Source: Millionella massiliensis (GTDB taxonomy: Bacteria > Bacteroidota > Bacteroidia > Bacteroidales > Rikenellaceae). Taken from it: a DNA stretch of 64,000 nucleotides. Below are positions 54,510 through 62,580 of the stretch, piece by piece. Under the pieces are notes generated by a model that saw nothing but the letters and a program-made list of their open reading frames with translations, made no database searches and was not told the DNA's origin. The stretch spans positions 2,216,246-2,280,245 of the forward strand of contig NZ_FNWD01000002.1 of NCBI RefSeq assembly GCF_900104655.1, written 5' to 3'. The position numbers and the translations under genes are program-made. The first letter of the stretch is position 1, and each line of letters starts with the position of its first letter.

Positions 54510-55385
54510 TTAGTGTTTCACGTCGAGGAATTCCATATTCTTCTCTTCGTACTCTTTCAGCTCGCGTTCGAGGCTCTGGCTGTAGAGTTTCATGGCGCGG
54601 CGGCTCATACCCATGCTCGAGAAACCACCGTCGTGGAACAGGTTCTGCATGGTTACTTTCTTGGTGAGGTCGCTGAAGAGGGTCAGCACGTAGTTGGCGC
54701 AGTCGAGTGCCGTAGCGTTGCCCAGCGGCGACATGCGTTGCGCGAAGTCCATCAGGTGATCGAGCCCCATCACACCGCTACCGGCCGTGGTAGGCGTCGG
54801 CGACTGCGACACGGTGTTGACGCGGATTTTCTTTTCGCGGCCGTAGATGTAACCGAACGAGCGGGCAATCGATTCGAGCAGCGCTTTGGCATCGGCCATG
54901 TCGTTGTAGCCGTAGAGGGTGCGCTGCGCAGCGATGTAGGAGAGGGCCACGATCGAGCCCCATTCGTTCAGGGCGTCTTTTTTACGTGCCACCTGCATCA
55001 CTTTGTGGAACGAAATGGCCGAAATATCGAGGGTCTTCATCAGGAAACCATAGTCGAGGTCGTCATAGGTACGTCCCTTACGCACGTTGGGCGACATACC
55101 GATCGAGTGCAGGATGAAGTCGAACTTCCCGCCAAAGTGTTCCATGGTTTTGTCGATCAGATTTTCCAGGTCTTCGACGCTGGTAGCATCGGCCGGAACA
55201 AATATGGTGTTGAGTTTCTCGGCGAGTTCAGCCGTTCCGCCCATACGAGCAGCCATTGCGGTATTGGTCAAAACGATTTCGGCTCCCTCTTCGACGGCAC
55301 GTTCAGCCACTTGCCAGGCGATCGATTTTTCGTTCAGGGCTCCGAAGATCAGTCCTTTTTTCCCTTTCAGAAGATTGTAAGACAT
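54510..55385 (-). CDS. fabI: Enoyl-[acyl-carrier-protein] reductase (NADH)
   Basis: This is the last reductive step of each fatty acid elongation cycle, 291 residues, of the FabI short-chain-dehydrogenase type. The cofactor site is KGLIFGALNEKSIAW. The active-site tyrosine and lysine are spaced Y-x6-K (YNDMADAK), after the ALSYIAAQRTLYG segment. The C-terminus extends beyond E. coli FabI by about 25 charged residues. It has its own promoter and terminator. Oddly for a normally essential housekeeping gene, it lies between recombination sites P3 and P4 of the invertible locus. Confidence 0.95.
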   Translation of the reverse strand: MSYNLLKGKKGLIFGALNEKSIAWQVAERAVEEGAEIVLTNTAMAARMGGTAELAEKLNTIFVPADATSVEDLENLIDKTMEHFGGKFDFILHSIGMSPNVRKGRTYDDLDYGFLMKTLDISAISFHKVMQVARKKDALNEWGSIVALSYIAAQRTLYGYNDMADAKALLESIARSFGYIYGREKKIRVNTVSQSPTPTTAGSGVMGLDHLMDFAQRMSPLGNATALDCANYVLTLFSDLTKKVTMQNLFHDGGFSSMGMSRRAMKLYSQSLERELKEYEEKNMEFLDVKH

Positions 55386-55411
55386 GCTGTTTTGGTTTTA
55401 TAAATTTTTTG

Positions 55412-55419
55412 CAAAGGTA
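55412..55419 (-). promoter_or_regulatory. Candidate -7 box for fabI
   Basis: Minus strand TACCTTTG, an exact TAnnTTTG match about 27 bases before the start. A TTG-containing -33 candidate lies about 21 bases upstream. Confidence 0.6.
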
Positions 55420-55561
55420 GTGATTTTCCCGAGATTTCAGCAACTTGTGTGCCATTGTCCTTCGGAGCCAACGTGGGACGATGGACATTTAAGGCCGCTT
55501 GTCGAATACAGTAGCGACGTATGTTCGTAAAAAACATAGTCTTCCCTATCAGATGTAAAAA

Positions 55562-55602
55562 CCCCGCTCTGTGGTTTTTCAGAGGAAAACGGCAGAGCGG
55601 GG
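55562..55602. terminator. Bidirectional hairpin upstream of fabI
   Basis: Arms ccccgctctg and cagagcgggg, with A/T runs on both sides. It would stop read-through from cassette D into fabI. Confidence 0.75.
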
Positions 55603-55656
55603 AAAAATTACAACCCCTCATTCTATGGGGAATATCATTGAGTGAGACTTCTCAAT

Positions 55657-55700
55657 AAACAGCAGGATTCTGCCCGGAACATCCGAGCAGAACCCTGTTT
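55657..55700 (-). terminator. Intrinsic terminator of cassette D
   Basis: Arms aaacagcaggattctgc and gcagaaccctgttt pair imperfectly, next to the cassette D susD stop. Confidence 0.65.
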
Positions 55701-55719
55701 CATCGAAGTACGTGAACGA

Positions 55720-57870
55720 TTACAACCCTTGGGTATCCCAGTAGATACGTCCGGAGTTGTCGTTGTAGGTGGTACCGTAGTTTGCCTGCTTCATCAACTC
55801 ATCGCGAGCGGCGTTGTAGTTAGCGTTGTTGGCAGCTTCGGGCTGCGGAAGAGCGCTACGACGCGGGAACTCGAGAACTTTTTCATAATCCGCGTTGGCG
55901 TGGGGTTCCACCCAGTAGGGCAGACGGTCGGTGGGACGATCAGCCGGGGTTTCGACTTCCACGATTTTCGGGTAGCCGGTGACACGCCACCAGTCCCACA
56001 TCTTAACCGGATCCAGATAGCTGTAGATCCACATCTGACCTACGACAGCAGCTTTCTGATCCGAGAAGTTCGACAGAGCTACGCTGTTAACATACGAGCC
56101 AATCTTATCCGTGATGCTATACACACCATTGTCGTTGATGCCGACAATTTCCGGGTTGATGTATTGCAGGCCGTAGGTCTCATCTTCGTGGGTATGGATC
56201 AGATTGGTAGCCACCTGAATATTGCTGGTGATAGCCGTATTCTGCAGTTCTTCCATTGCGGAGGTCACTGCGGTGTTGTACCATTCGTCAGCCGATTTTC
56301 CGGTGTTAACCCCGTCGAGAGACAGGTAAGCCATCATGAAACAGTACTCCGGATAGGTGTAGAGCGGACGACGGAAGTAGAGAGTAAAGCGGTCGGCGTC
56401 GGTACCGTCGAAACCGTTACGTCCCTGACCGTCATACGAACCGTACTGACCACCGGCCGACAGGAAGTAACGACCTTGCGGACGGCTGCCGATCTCGATC
56501 GAGAACGAGGTGTCTGCGCGAGTCTCAATGGTGTAGGTGTCAGTCGGATCGTTCGGGTTGGTTACCGTCCACGGGAAGAGCGTCTTGTTGTGTTCTTCAT
56601 CTCCCTTAATATAACCAGGAGCATAGAACGTGAAGGTAAAGGTGCTCTGACCCCAGAATTTACCGGCATTGGTTTTGTCAGCGTCATACGGGTTGGCCGA
56701 CTGGCCCTGGTAAGCCAGCATCGGATCAGTCCAGAAATCAAATACACCATTCCAGCTTTGCAGGCTCCAGGTTTTGGTTTTGTCGTTGTAAACCATGTGC
56801 TGTTCCAGCGAGTCCGGATAGTATTTTTTGATCCATTCCAGAGCCGTATTGGCTTCGTAGAGGTTGTTGGCACGGGCCAGCAGCGGCAGACGCGGGTCAT
56901 TCAGCTGTTTCAGGTACCATACGAAGTTATCCGATACCGAATACAAGGTGCTGATGTCGGCATTTTCAGCGGCTGCATACGTACCACTGCTGTTGGAACC
57001 GTTGCTCGGGCCGTTCAGGTAGGTGTATGCACCATCGGAAGCGCTTTCGAAACGTCCCGAAGCGCTGGTTTCAGCCAGCACCTTGTCGAAGCGTGCCTGA
57101 TCGGCATTCTTCATGATCCAGGCCATGTAGAGGCGGTACGAGTTGGCAAACTTCTTCCACAGCGTGCGCTGTTCGTCATAATTGCCGCGCGACACGTGTG
57201 CCATTGCAGCTTGTGCTGCGCCTTCCGGAAGTACATAGCCGTAAATCGGGTCATATACTCCCAGATCACATTGGCCGCTGTTCTGCTGTTCCAGTACGGC
57301 GATGTAGCCGGCCAGTTCATCGTCTAGAGCTTCGTAGGTCTCGTTGCTGAAGATGTCATACTCCGGCAGGGTGATACCGTCGGTGATAGCCTTGAAGGCC
57401 TGCGAATAGACGTTAGCACCATAGTTCTGGAACACGCGGAACGCTTCGTAAACTTTCACAATACCGCAGATAGCACGAAGGTCCTGATACTTCTGAGCGG
57501 CAGCTTCGTCCAGGTTGTCGTCGATGTAGTTCATGATCGACACCATGGAGTAGCCTTTGCTTTTGTACCAACTGTAGTAATAATCGATCATGGGCAGAGA
57601 TGACCATTTCATGGCCTGATCGTCACAGTAGGTACCGTCACCGGCTCCCGTGTAATACACGAAGTACTGCATGTTGACCCCCGAAGACCATCTTACTTGA
57701 CCTGCACCGCGCGAATCAAAATCGAGATTACTCATGGCGGACAGGAACATATATTCGGGGTTGGTATCCCCGATCGTATCGGGGTTGGTGTTCAGCTCAC
57801 GCATCTTGTCCTGACAACCGACAAGGGCCAGCGCTGCCAAACCGCCGAGGATATATTTTGTTAGTTTCAT
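55720..57870 (-). CDS. SusD-like lipoprotein (silent cassette D)
   Basis: This 716-residue SusD family protein has lipobox Cys19 (LALVGCQDK) and is complete. It is nearly identical to the cassette B SusD over the whole length, with scattered substitutions (e.g. DQAMKWSS against DQAMNWSS, YVLPEGAAQAAM against YKLPDGAAQAAM). It is expected to be silent in the present arrangement. The spacer to its susC (ttcaatca) is of the C type although the protein is of the B type, which supports past exchange between cassettes. Confidence 0.9.
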   Translation of the reverse strand: MKLTKYILGGLAALALVGCQDKMRELNTNPDTIGDTNPEYMFLSAMSNLDFDSRGAGQVRWSSGVNMQYFVYYTGAGDGTYCDDQAMKWSSLPMIDYYYSWYKSKGYSMVSIMNYIDDNLDEAAAQKYQDLRAICGIVKVYEAFRVFQNYGANVYSQAFKAITDGITLPEYDIFSNETYEALDDELAGYIAVLEQQNSGQCDLGVYDPIYGYVLPEGAAQAAMAHVSRGNYDEQRTLWKKFANSYRLYMAWIMKNADQARFDKVLAETSASGRFESASDGAYTYLNGPSNGSNSSGTYAAAENADISTLYSVSDNFVWYLKQLNDPRLPLLARANNLYEANTALEWIKKYYPDSLEQHMVYNDKTKTWSLQSWNGVFDFWTDPMLAYQGQSANPYDADKTNAGKFWGQSTFTFTFYAPGYIKGDEEHNKTLFPWTVTNPNDPTDTYTIETRADTSFSIEIGSRPQGRYFLSAGGQYGSYDGQGRNGFDGTDADRFTLYFRRPLYTYPEYCFMMAYLSLDGVNTGKSADEWYNTAVTSAMEELQNTAITSNIQVATNLIHTHEDETYGLQYINPEIVGINDNGVYSITDKIGSYVNSVALSNFSDQKAAVVGQMWIYSYLDPVKMWDWWRVTGYPKIVEVETPADRPTDRLPYWVEPHANADYEKVLEFPRRSALPQPEAANNANYNAARDELMKQANYGTTYNDNSGRIYWDTQGL

Positions 57871-57895
57871 ATGCTGTCTTTTTCTTGTGATTGAA

Positions 57896-60800
57896 TTAGA
57901 ATCTCAGATTCAGCGAGAACGAGAAGTTACGCATGAACGGAGTGGTAGCGTAGTTGTACGGAGTCAGCGAGTTGTTCGACAGGTTGCCGTCCGGGTTCAC
58001 ACCGATACCGGTACCGTTGTAGATGTAGCAGAGGTTACGTGCGGTGAAGGCCAGACGGGCCGACTGCAGACCTACGTGTTTGATCCATTTTTCCGGGAAG
58101 TTGTAACCCAGGGTCAACTCACGCAGTGCTACGTAGCTCTGTTTTGCCATCTGCTGTTCGGGCCAACCGGTTGCGTAACCGTTCCAAGTCGAAGCAAGGA
58201 TCGGCTGGATGTGACCGGCTTCGTAAGCTTCACGGAAGGTCATACCGGAGAGGTCAACCTCTTCACCGGTCTTCATGCTCGTTACGGTCGAACCGGTGTA
58301 GAATACCACGTCTTCCGGAACAATACCGTTGTAGACGGTTTCGCCTTTGTAGTTCACACGGGCAACACCGCCGTGTTCTTTGTCACGACCGTACAGAGTG
58401 TATTCGGCACTACCGCGACCGTCGAAGTAGTATTTGTTACCGATGGCCAGGTCACCACCCGAACGACCGTCGATCTGAGCGTAGAAGTCGATCGAACCAC
58501 TGTTGTTCGGCAGGTTAACCATTACGTTGGTGTTGAAACCGAAGTCGAAGTCAGGTTCTACGTGACCCAGAATTTCGGTACGGTATTCTTTGCCACCCCA
58601 GTACGAAGCTTCTTCACCGAAGTAACCGGTAATGTTGCCTGCACTTACATAGTCGTAAACCATGTTGGTCGGGAAGTCGGTACCCGGAACGGTGGTTTCA
58701 CCATATTTACCGGCAATGGAGATGTACTTCATACCGTTGCGGTAGTCATTCGGGTCGTTGACGTTGTTATATTTGGCAATCGGAGTCAGATAGCCATAAC
58801 CGTTACCGGAGCAGAAGACACCGTATTCACCGCCTACGAAGGCATAAACACCCGGGGTCATCGAACCGTCCCATGCATAACCGGTGATGGTGTAGTAGTC
58901 GATGTTGTTGGCCAGTTCCTTGATCTTACCACGGTTGCGGCTCCAGTTGGCACCGATGTTCCAGGTTACGGTACGGGTGCGGATCGGAGCGAAGTCAAGT
59001 TGGATTTCCCAACCCTGGTTCTGGATGTTACCGGCGTTGATCAGCTGCGAGCTTACACCCGATTCCGATACGGCGCTCAGCGAGAGAATCTGGTTGCGGG
59101 TGTTGGTCTTGTAGTAGGCTACATCGACACCGATCGCACCGTTCAGGAAACGAAGGTCGGCACCGAATTCCCAAGAACTCTGAATTTCAGGTTTCAGGTC
59201 GTAGTTCGGGAGAGTACCGTTGTTGAAACCAGCGGTAGTCAACGCAGTGTTTGACGGGCTGTATACAGTTCCGATGCTGAAGCCACCGGCACCGTTGGCG
59301 GTCTGGTAAGCCGAAGTACCCATACCTACCTGAGCGAACGAAGCACGCAGTTTACCGAACGAGAGAACGTCGGGGTTGATCTGGAAGGTATCCGAGAATA
59401 CCCACGACAGGTTCACCGAAGGATAGAATACCGAGTAGTTGTTCTGACCGTAGGGAATCCAGGTCGGATAGAGCAGCGAGCTCAACCAGTCGTTACGGGC
59501 GGTGAATTCCAGGAAGACCTGGTCTTTCCAGTCAAGGTTGATGGCACCACCGACACCGAGGGTCATCGAGTTACGGTTCGATTTACCAACGCCCATTTCA
59601 GATTGCGTGATCGGATCTTTCGAGTTGGCAAAGGAGAAAACGCCCGGTACGACCAGACCATTTTTCGTACTCTTATTGTAAGATGCACCTACGGCATTAC
59701 CATACAACTGAGCAAAAACACGTACGTCCAAGCCGAGGTTGTCGTCCAGGAAACGTTTGTTACCGTGGATCTGAGCGGTACCATCGTACGACGAAGAGGT
59801 GCTGCCGCTGATGGCGTATTGACCCGTTTTCAGGTAACCGGCATTCTTGGTTTCGGTGAAGATCTGCCAGTTGTTGTAAGTTACGCTGACGCTGGCGTCC
59901 AACCAATCGGTGAACTGGGCGTTCAAGCCCAACTGGGTGATCAAGGTCTGTTCATTACGGTTTACGTTATTCTCAGCAATGTTCTGAAGTAACGAGTTGT
60001 ACGTATTAAAGTACGAGTTCGTTACACCGCCGATAAACGATCTGCCGTCTTCCGAAATGTAATGATCTTTATACCACTCCAAGTCCGTATTACGGTTGGT
60101 GTAGTAGTTCGTAATCATGCTGAAGCCGGTATAGTTGTTGGCATTCAGGGTATTCGAGTTCGAGTACTGAAGGTTCAAGTTTGCCGAGAAGACGTCGTTG
60201 ATCTTACCGTTGGTGGTGAAGTTGATCGAGTGGCGGTTGAAGTTGTTGTTCGGCATGTTACCGTCACCGTTCGTATAACCGTACGACAGACGGTAGGTTG
60301 CTTTTTCCGAACCCCCGGTCAGTGCTACGCTCACGTTGTCGTAGTTACTGTTCTGGTACATGGCTTTCCAGTTGTTCGGATAGGCAACGAAATCTTCCAG
60401 CGGGTTTTCAATACCACCTTCTTTATAGTATTTGTAGTATTGATAGATTTGCTGGCCTTTCATCGATTCAAAAGAGGGACCCCAGGATACGGAAGTGTAG
60501 GAAGTAGCGGTAGAGCTGACGCCGGGCATCAGGTCACCTTCGTAACCGTTACCGTATGAACCCATACCATATGTATTCTGAAGAGGGAGCGAGTTTTCAT
60601 AAATGACACCCCATTCGTGCGAGTAGTTCACTTCCACACCGATACCTTTGCGGGCCTTACCGCTCTTGGTGGTGATCACGATGGCACCGTTGGCACCACG
60701 AGAACCGTACAGCGAAGTTGCGGCTGCACCTTTCAGTACGGTTACTGATTCGTAGTCGTCCGGGTTCAGGTTCTTCAACTGGTTACCGTACATGGTACCA

Positions 60801-61117
60801 GACTCAACAGTCCAATAATTACCAGAGGATTGTTGGTCGTACTGCATCACGATACCGTCGATCACATAGATCGGAGAGTTGTTCTTGCTCAGCGACTTGT
60901 TACCACGGATCGTTACGCTCGGGGCAGTCGTTACACCACCGGCACCACCGGTCGAAATACGCACACCGGCTACCTTACCCTGGAGGGCGTTGGCAGGGCT
61001 CAGCGTGTTGGTACGAGCCAATTCGTCACCCTTTACCGTAGAGGTAGCATAACCCAGCGCACGGTTCTGTTTACGACCACCCATGGCCGTAACTGTCACC
61101 GCCTCTGTCTGTAAGGC
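57896..61117 (-). CDS. Silent SusC body without start (cassette D), mosaic
   Basis: This 1073-codon SusC begins at ALQTEAV on site P4 and lacks signal peptide and N-terminal domain. It is a mosaic: from the site to about 59334 it appears identical to cassette B. After that the sequence carries C-type markers (LNGAIGVDVAYY, LSLSAVSESG, DLSGMTFREAYEAGHIQPI, FMRNFSFSLNLRF) mixed with B-like stretches. Plug and barrel are complete. Joined to the A module it would make a 1173-residue transporter. It lies nearest the recombinase gene. Confidence 0.9.
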   Translation of the reverse strand, partial: ALQTEAVTVTAMGGRKQNRALGYATSTVKGDELARTNTLSPANALQGKVAGVRISTGGAGGVTTAPSVTIRGNKSLSKNNSPIYVIDGIVMQYDQQSSGNYWTVESGTMYGNQLKNLNPDDYESVTVLKGAAATSLYGSRGANGAIVITTKSGKARKGIGVEVNYSHEWGVIYENSLPLQNTYGMGSYGNGYEGDLMPGVSSTATSYTSVSWGPSFESMKGQQIYQYYKYYKEGGIENPLEDFVAYPNNWKAMYQNSNYDNVSVALTGGSEKATYRLSYGYTNGDGNMPNNNFNRHSINFTTNGKINDVFSANLNLQYSNSNTLNANNYTGFSMITNYYTNRNTDLEWYKDHYISEDGRSFIGGVTNSYFNTYNSLLQNIAENNVNRNEQTLITQLGLNAQFTDWLDASVSVTYNNWQIFTETKNAGYLKTGQYAISGSTSSSYDGTAQIHGNKRFLDDNLGLDVRVFAQLYGNAVGASYNKSTKNGLVVPGVFSFANSKDPITQSEMGVGKSNRNSMTLGVGGAINLDWKDQVFLEFTARNDWLSSLLYPTWIPYGQNNYSVFYPSVNLSWVFSDTFQINPDVLSFGKLRASFAQVGMGTSAYQTANGAGGFSIGTVYSPSNTALTTAGFNNGTLPNYDLKPEIQSSWEFGADLRFLNGAIGVDVAYYKTNTRNQILSLSAVSESGVSSQLINAGNIQNQGWEIQLDFAPIRTRTVTWNIGANWSRNRGKIKELANNIDYYTITGYAWDGSMTPGVYAFVGGEYGVFCSGNGYGYLTPIAKYNNVNDPNDYRNGMKYISIAGKYGETTVPGTDFPTNMVYDYVSAGNITGYFGEEASYWGGKEYRTEILGHVEPDFDFGFNTNVMVNLPNNSGSIDFYAQIDGRSGGDLAIGNKYYFDGRGSAEYTLYGRDKEHGGVARVNYKGETVYNGIVPEDVVFYTGSTVTSMKTGEEVDLSGMTFREAYEAGHIQPILASTWNGYATGWPEQQMAKQSYVALRELTLGYNFPEKWIKHVGLQSARLAFTARNLCYIYNGTGIGVNPDGNLSNNSLTPYNYATTPFMRNFSFSLNLRF
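61098..61117 (-). repeat. Recombination site candidate P4
   Basis: Identical 20-bp sequence, opposite to P1. The flank outside the cassette reads cccgat, shared with P1. Confidence 0.8.
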
Positions 61118-61191
61118 ATCGGGTATGTGGGCTTATATGTAAGGTAAGGTGTTAATTAATAGGATGATATTTAGGGTCAATATATTTTTGT

Positions 61192-61214
61192 GCATACAAT
61201 TTGCATACAAGTCG
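61192..61214 (+). repeat. Direct repeat DR1 beside the recombinase gene
   Basis: 23 bases beginning gcatacaatttgcataca, which itself contains gcataca twice. The other copy (DR2) lies on the far side of the recombinase gene with one mismatch. The flank tttttgtgc in front of it also resembles the flank of sites P2 and P3. Confidence 0.8.
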
Positions 61215-61242
61215 AACACTTTTGAGATATGGCGTTGGTCTT

Positions 61243-62472
61243 TTATTTTTTGAAATCGGTTAGCAGCGACGCATTCTTCTTACGTACGTCTTTCTCAAAT
61301 CCAGCTAAATAGTAGGCTGTTGTTTTGAGGTCGTTGTGGCCTAACGACTCCGAAATATATGCGATGTTCGCCCCGCGACGTTTTAGAATCGTCGCGAACG
61401 AGTGACGGGCCGTATAAGTGGATATTTTGCCGATCCCCAAGGCCTTGCCGATAATGTGCATGTGCCAGTTGATACGCCGAGTCAGATTTTGTGTCTTGAT
61501 TTTCAGCTCCATGGCAGTCTCTTTTCCCGTTAGAAAAGGGAAAAGAAAGTTGTCTTTTTCGGCTGGATTCCCCCATTGTTTAAGAATGGCACGCATTTCA
61601 TTGGTCAGTGTGGCGCGGATTTCGCGTCGTTTTTTGGTGGTGCGTTCAGTCTTTTGGCGGACAAAACAGATCTCGCCATCTATAATATTTGAGAATTTAA
61701 GTTTCACCAAATCAGCAACATTGATGCCGTTGCACAGGTAGATGAAAAACCATAGGTCACGATAGTAGGCTGTTATAGGGCTGCCGTCCGAATAGTTGAC
61801 GATTTGCTCGATCTGTTTGATGCTCAGGGCCATTTTTCTGCCCTCCCCCTCGTGGATCTCGAACTTGCCCTTACCGAAAGGATATTGGGTGTCTTTGATC
61901 ATACCGTTGCGACGCGCTTCGTTCAGGATGGCGCGGATGGCACGCATGTGCATGCTCACCGTCACGGCGCTTTTTTTTTCGGCGATGAGGAATTTCTCGT
62001 ACCGCTGAAGCCAGTGAATCGTGATGTTGACTAGGGGGATTCGGCGGGAGGCAAAACGTTCGATGGATTTCAGTACATTGTTGTACCAGAGCATGTTGCC
62101 GATCCGTTGCTCGTCTTTGAGCGTTTTGATCCGGTGTCTGAAAATGGAATTTAGGGTGTCGCCGTGGCCGCGTCCGAGGCGCAGATTCAACAGGTCGAAC
62201 GAAAACTCACCCTTGTCGGTCAGTTCCTGGGTCTGCTTTTTGATCAGATCGAAGCTCCCGTTAATGTCTGACCTGATTTCCAGTAATTTCGGGCTTCTCG
62301 AACGGGGTAATTTCACACACTCGATGGGAAGCAGCTCTTTTCCGGTGGAGTAGTATTTCTGGACCCGTCTGTAGGTGACCAGGATCTTTACCGGATACAG
62401 GCCGTTCTTTTTGGCACGGCGGGTATCGAGAATGGATGATATGGTGACTCCGTCTTTGGCATATTTGTACAT
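61243..62472 (-). CDS. Tyrosine recombinase / integrase (candidate shufflon invertase)
   Basis: This 409-residue site-specific recombinase starts at ATG 62472 (MYKYAKDGVTISSILDTR); an in-frame start 24 codons upstream would run through repeat DR2. An N-terminal arm DNA-binding domain (SSILDTRRAKKNGLYPVKILVTYRR) is followed by a SAM-like core-binding domain (about 105-200) and the catalytic domain. The catalytic pattern shows TARHSFAT, SLGHNDLKTTAYYLAGF with the nucleophilic tyrosine, and a lysine-containing beta hairpin (RQKTERTTKKRRE). The first catalytic arginine position reads GIN in YLCNGINVADL, i.e. substituted. Some Bacteroidetes integrases are known to lack this arginine. It is the only recombinase gene visible near the cassettes. 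Confidence 0.88.
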   Translation of the reverse strand: MYKYAKDGVTISSILDTRRAKKNGLYPVKILVTYRRVQKYYSTGKELLPIECVKLPRSRSPKLLEIRSDINGSFDLIKKQTQELTDKGEFSFDLLNLRLGRGHGDTLNSIFRHRIKTLKDEQRIGNMLWYNNVLKSIERFASRRIPLVNITIHWLQRYEKFLIAEKKSAVTVSMHMRAIRAILNEARRNGMIKDTQYPFGKGKFEIHEGEGRKMALSIKQIEQIVNYSDGSPITAYYRDLWFFIYLCNGINVADLVKLKFSNIIDGEICFVRQKTERTTKKRREIRATLTNEMRAILKQWGNPAEKDNFLFPFLTGKETAMELKIKTQNLTRRINWHMHIIGKALGIGKISTYTARHSFATILKRRGANIAYISESLGHNDLKTTAYYLAGFEKDVRKKNASLLTDFKK

Positions 62473-62516
62473 CGGATGTCTCTCCTTCGGCACGTGGCGT
62501 GGATGCGAAAAACTGC

Positions 62517-62539
62517 GCATACAATTTGCATACACGTCG
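62517..62539 (+). repeat. Direct repeat DR2 beside the recombinase gene
   Basis: Matches DR1 at 22 of 23 positions in the same orientation, about 1325 bases away, 45 bases upstream of the recombinase start. Confidence 0.8.
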
Positions 62540-62580
62540 CTCATTATAGGGTTTCTACATTGCTTTGTCGTAAAGTTAAC

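Larger units (their letters stand above)
55386..55719. other. Gap between fabI and cassette D
   Basis: 334 bases carrying the fabI promoter and two hairpins (55562-55602 and 55657-55700). No gene is seen. Confidence 0.6.
35041..61117. other. SusC/SusD shufflon-like invertible locus
   Basis: Four susC-susD cassettes (A plus, B minus, C plus, D minus) each begin at an identical 20-bp site, and only A has an expression module in front. Sites alternate in orientation, so P1-P2, P1-P4, P2-P3 and P3-P4 pairs can invert and P1-P3 or P2-P4 pairs can delete. A P1-P2 or P1-P4 inversion installs body B or D behind the promoter. C becomes expressible after a P3-P4 swap followed by P1-P4, or by P1-P3 deletion. 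An aminotransferase gene (between P2 and P3) and fabI (between P3 and P4) ride along. The layout is seen in the sequence; inversion itself is inferred. Confidence 0.8.

Noticed and set aside
40808-61117. IS element or transposon as the cause of the repeated susC/susD
   Set aside because: No transposase, terminal inverted repeats or target duplications are seen. The copies are ordered cassettes joined by a common short site.
62472-62544. Upstream start (24 extra residues) for the recombinase
   Set aside because: The extra codons run through direct repeat DR2 and are not typical of the arm-binding domain; ATG 62472 starts the recognisable domain.
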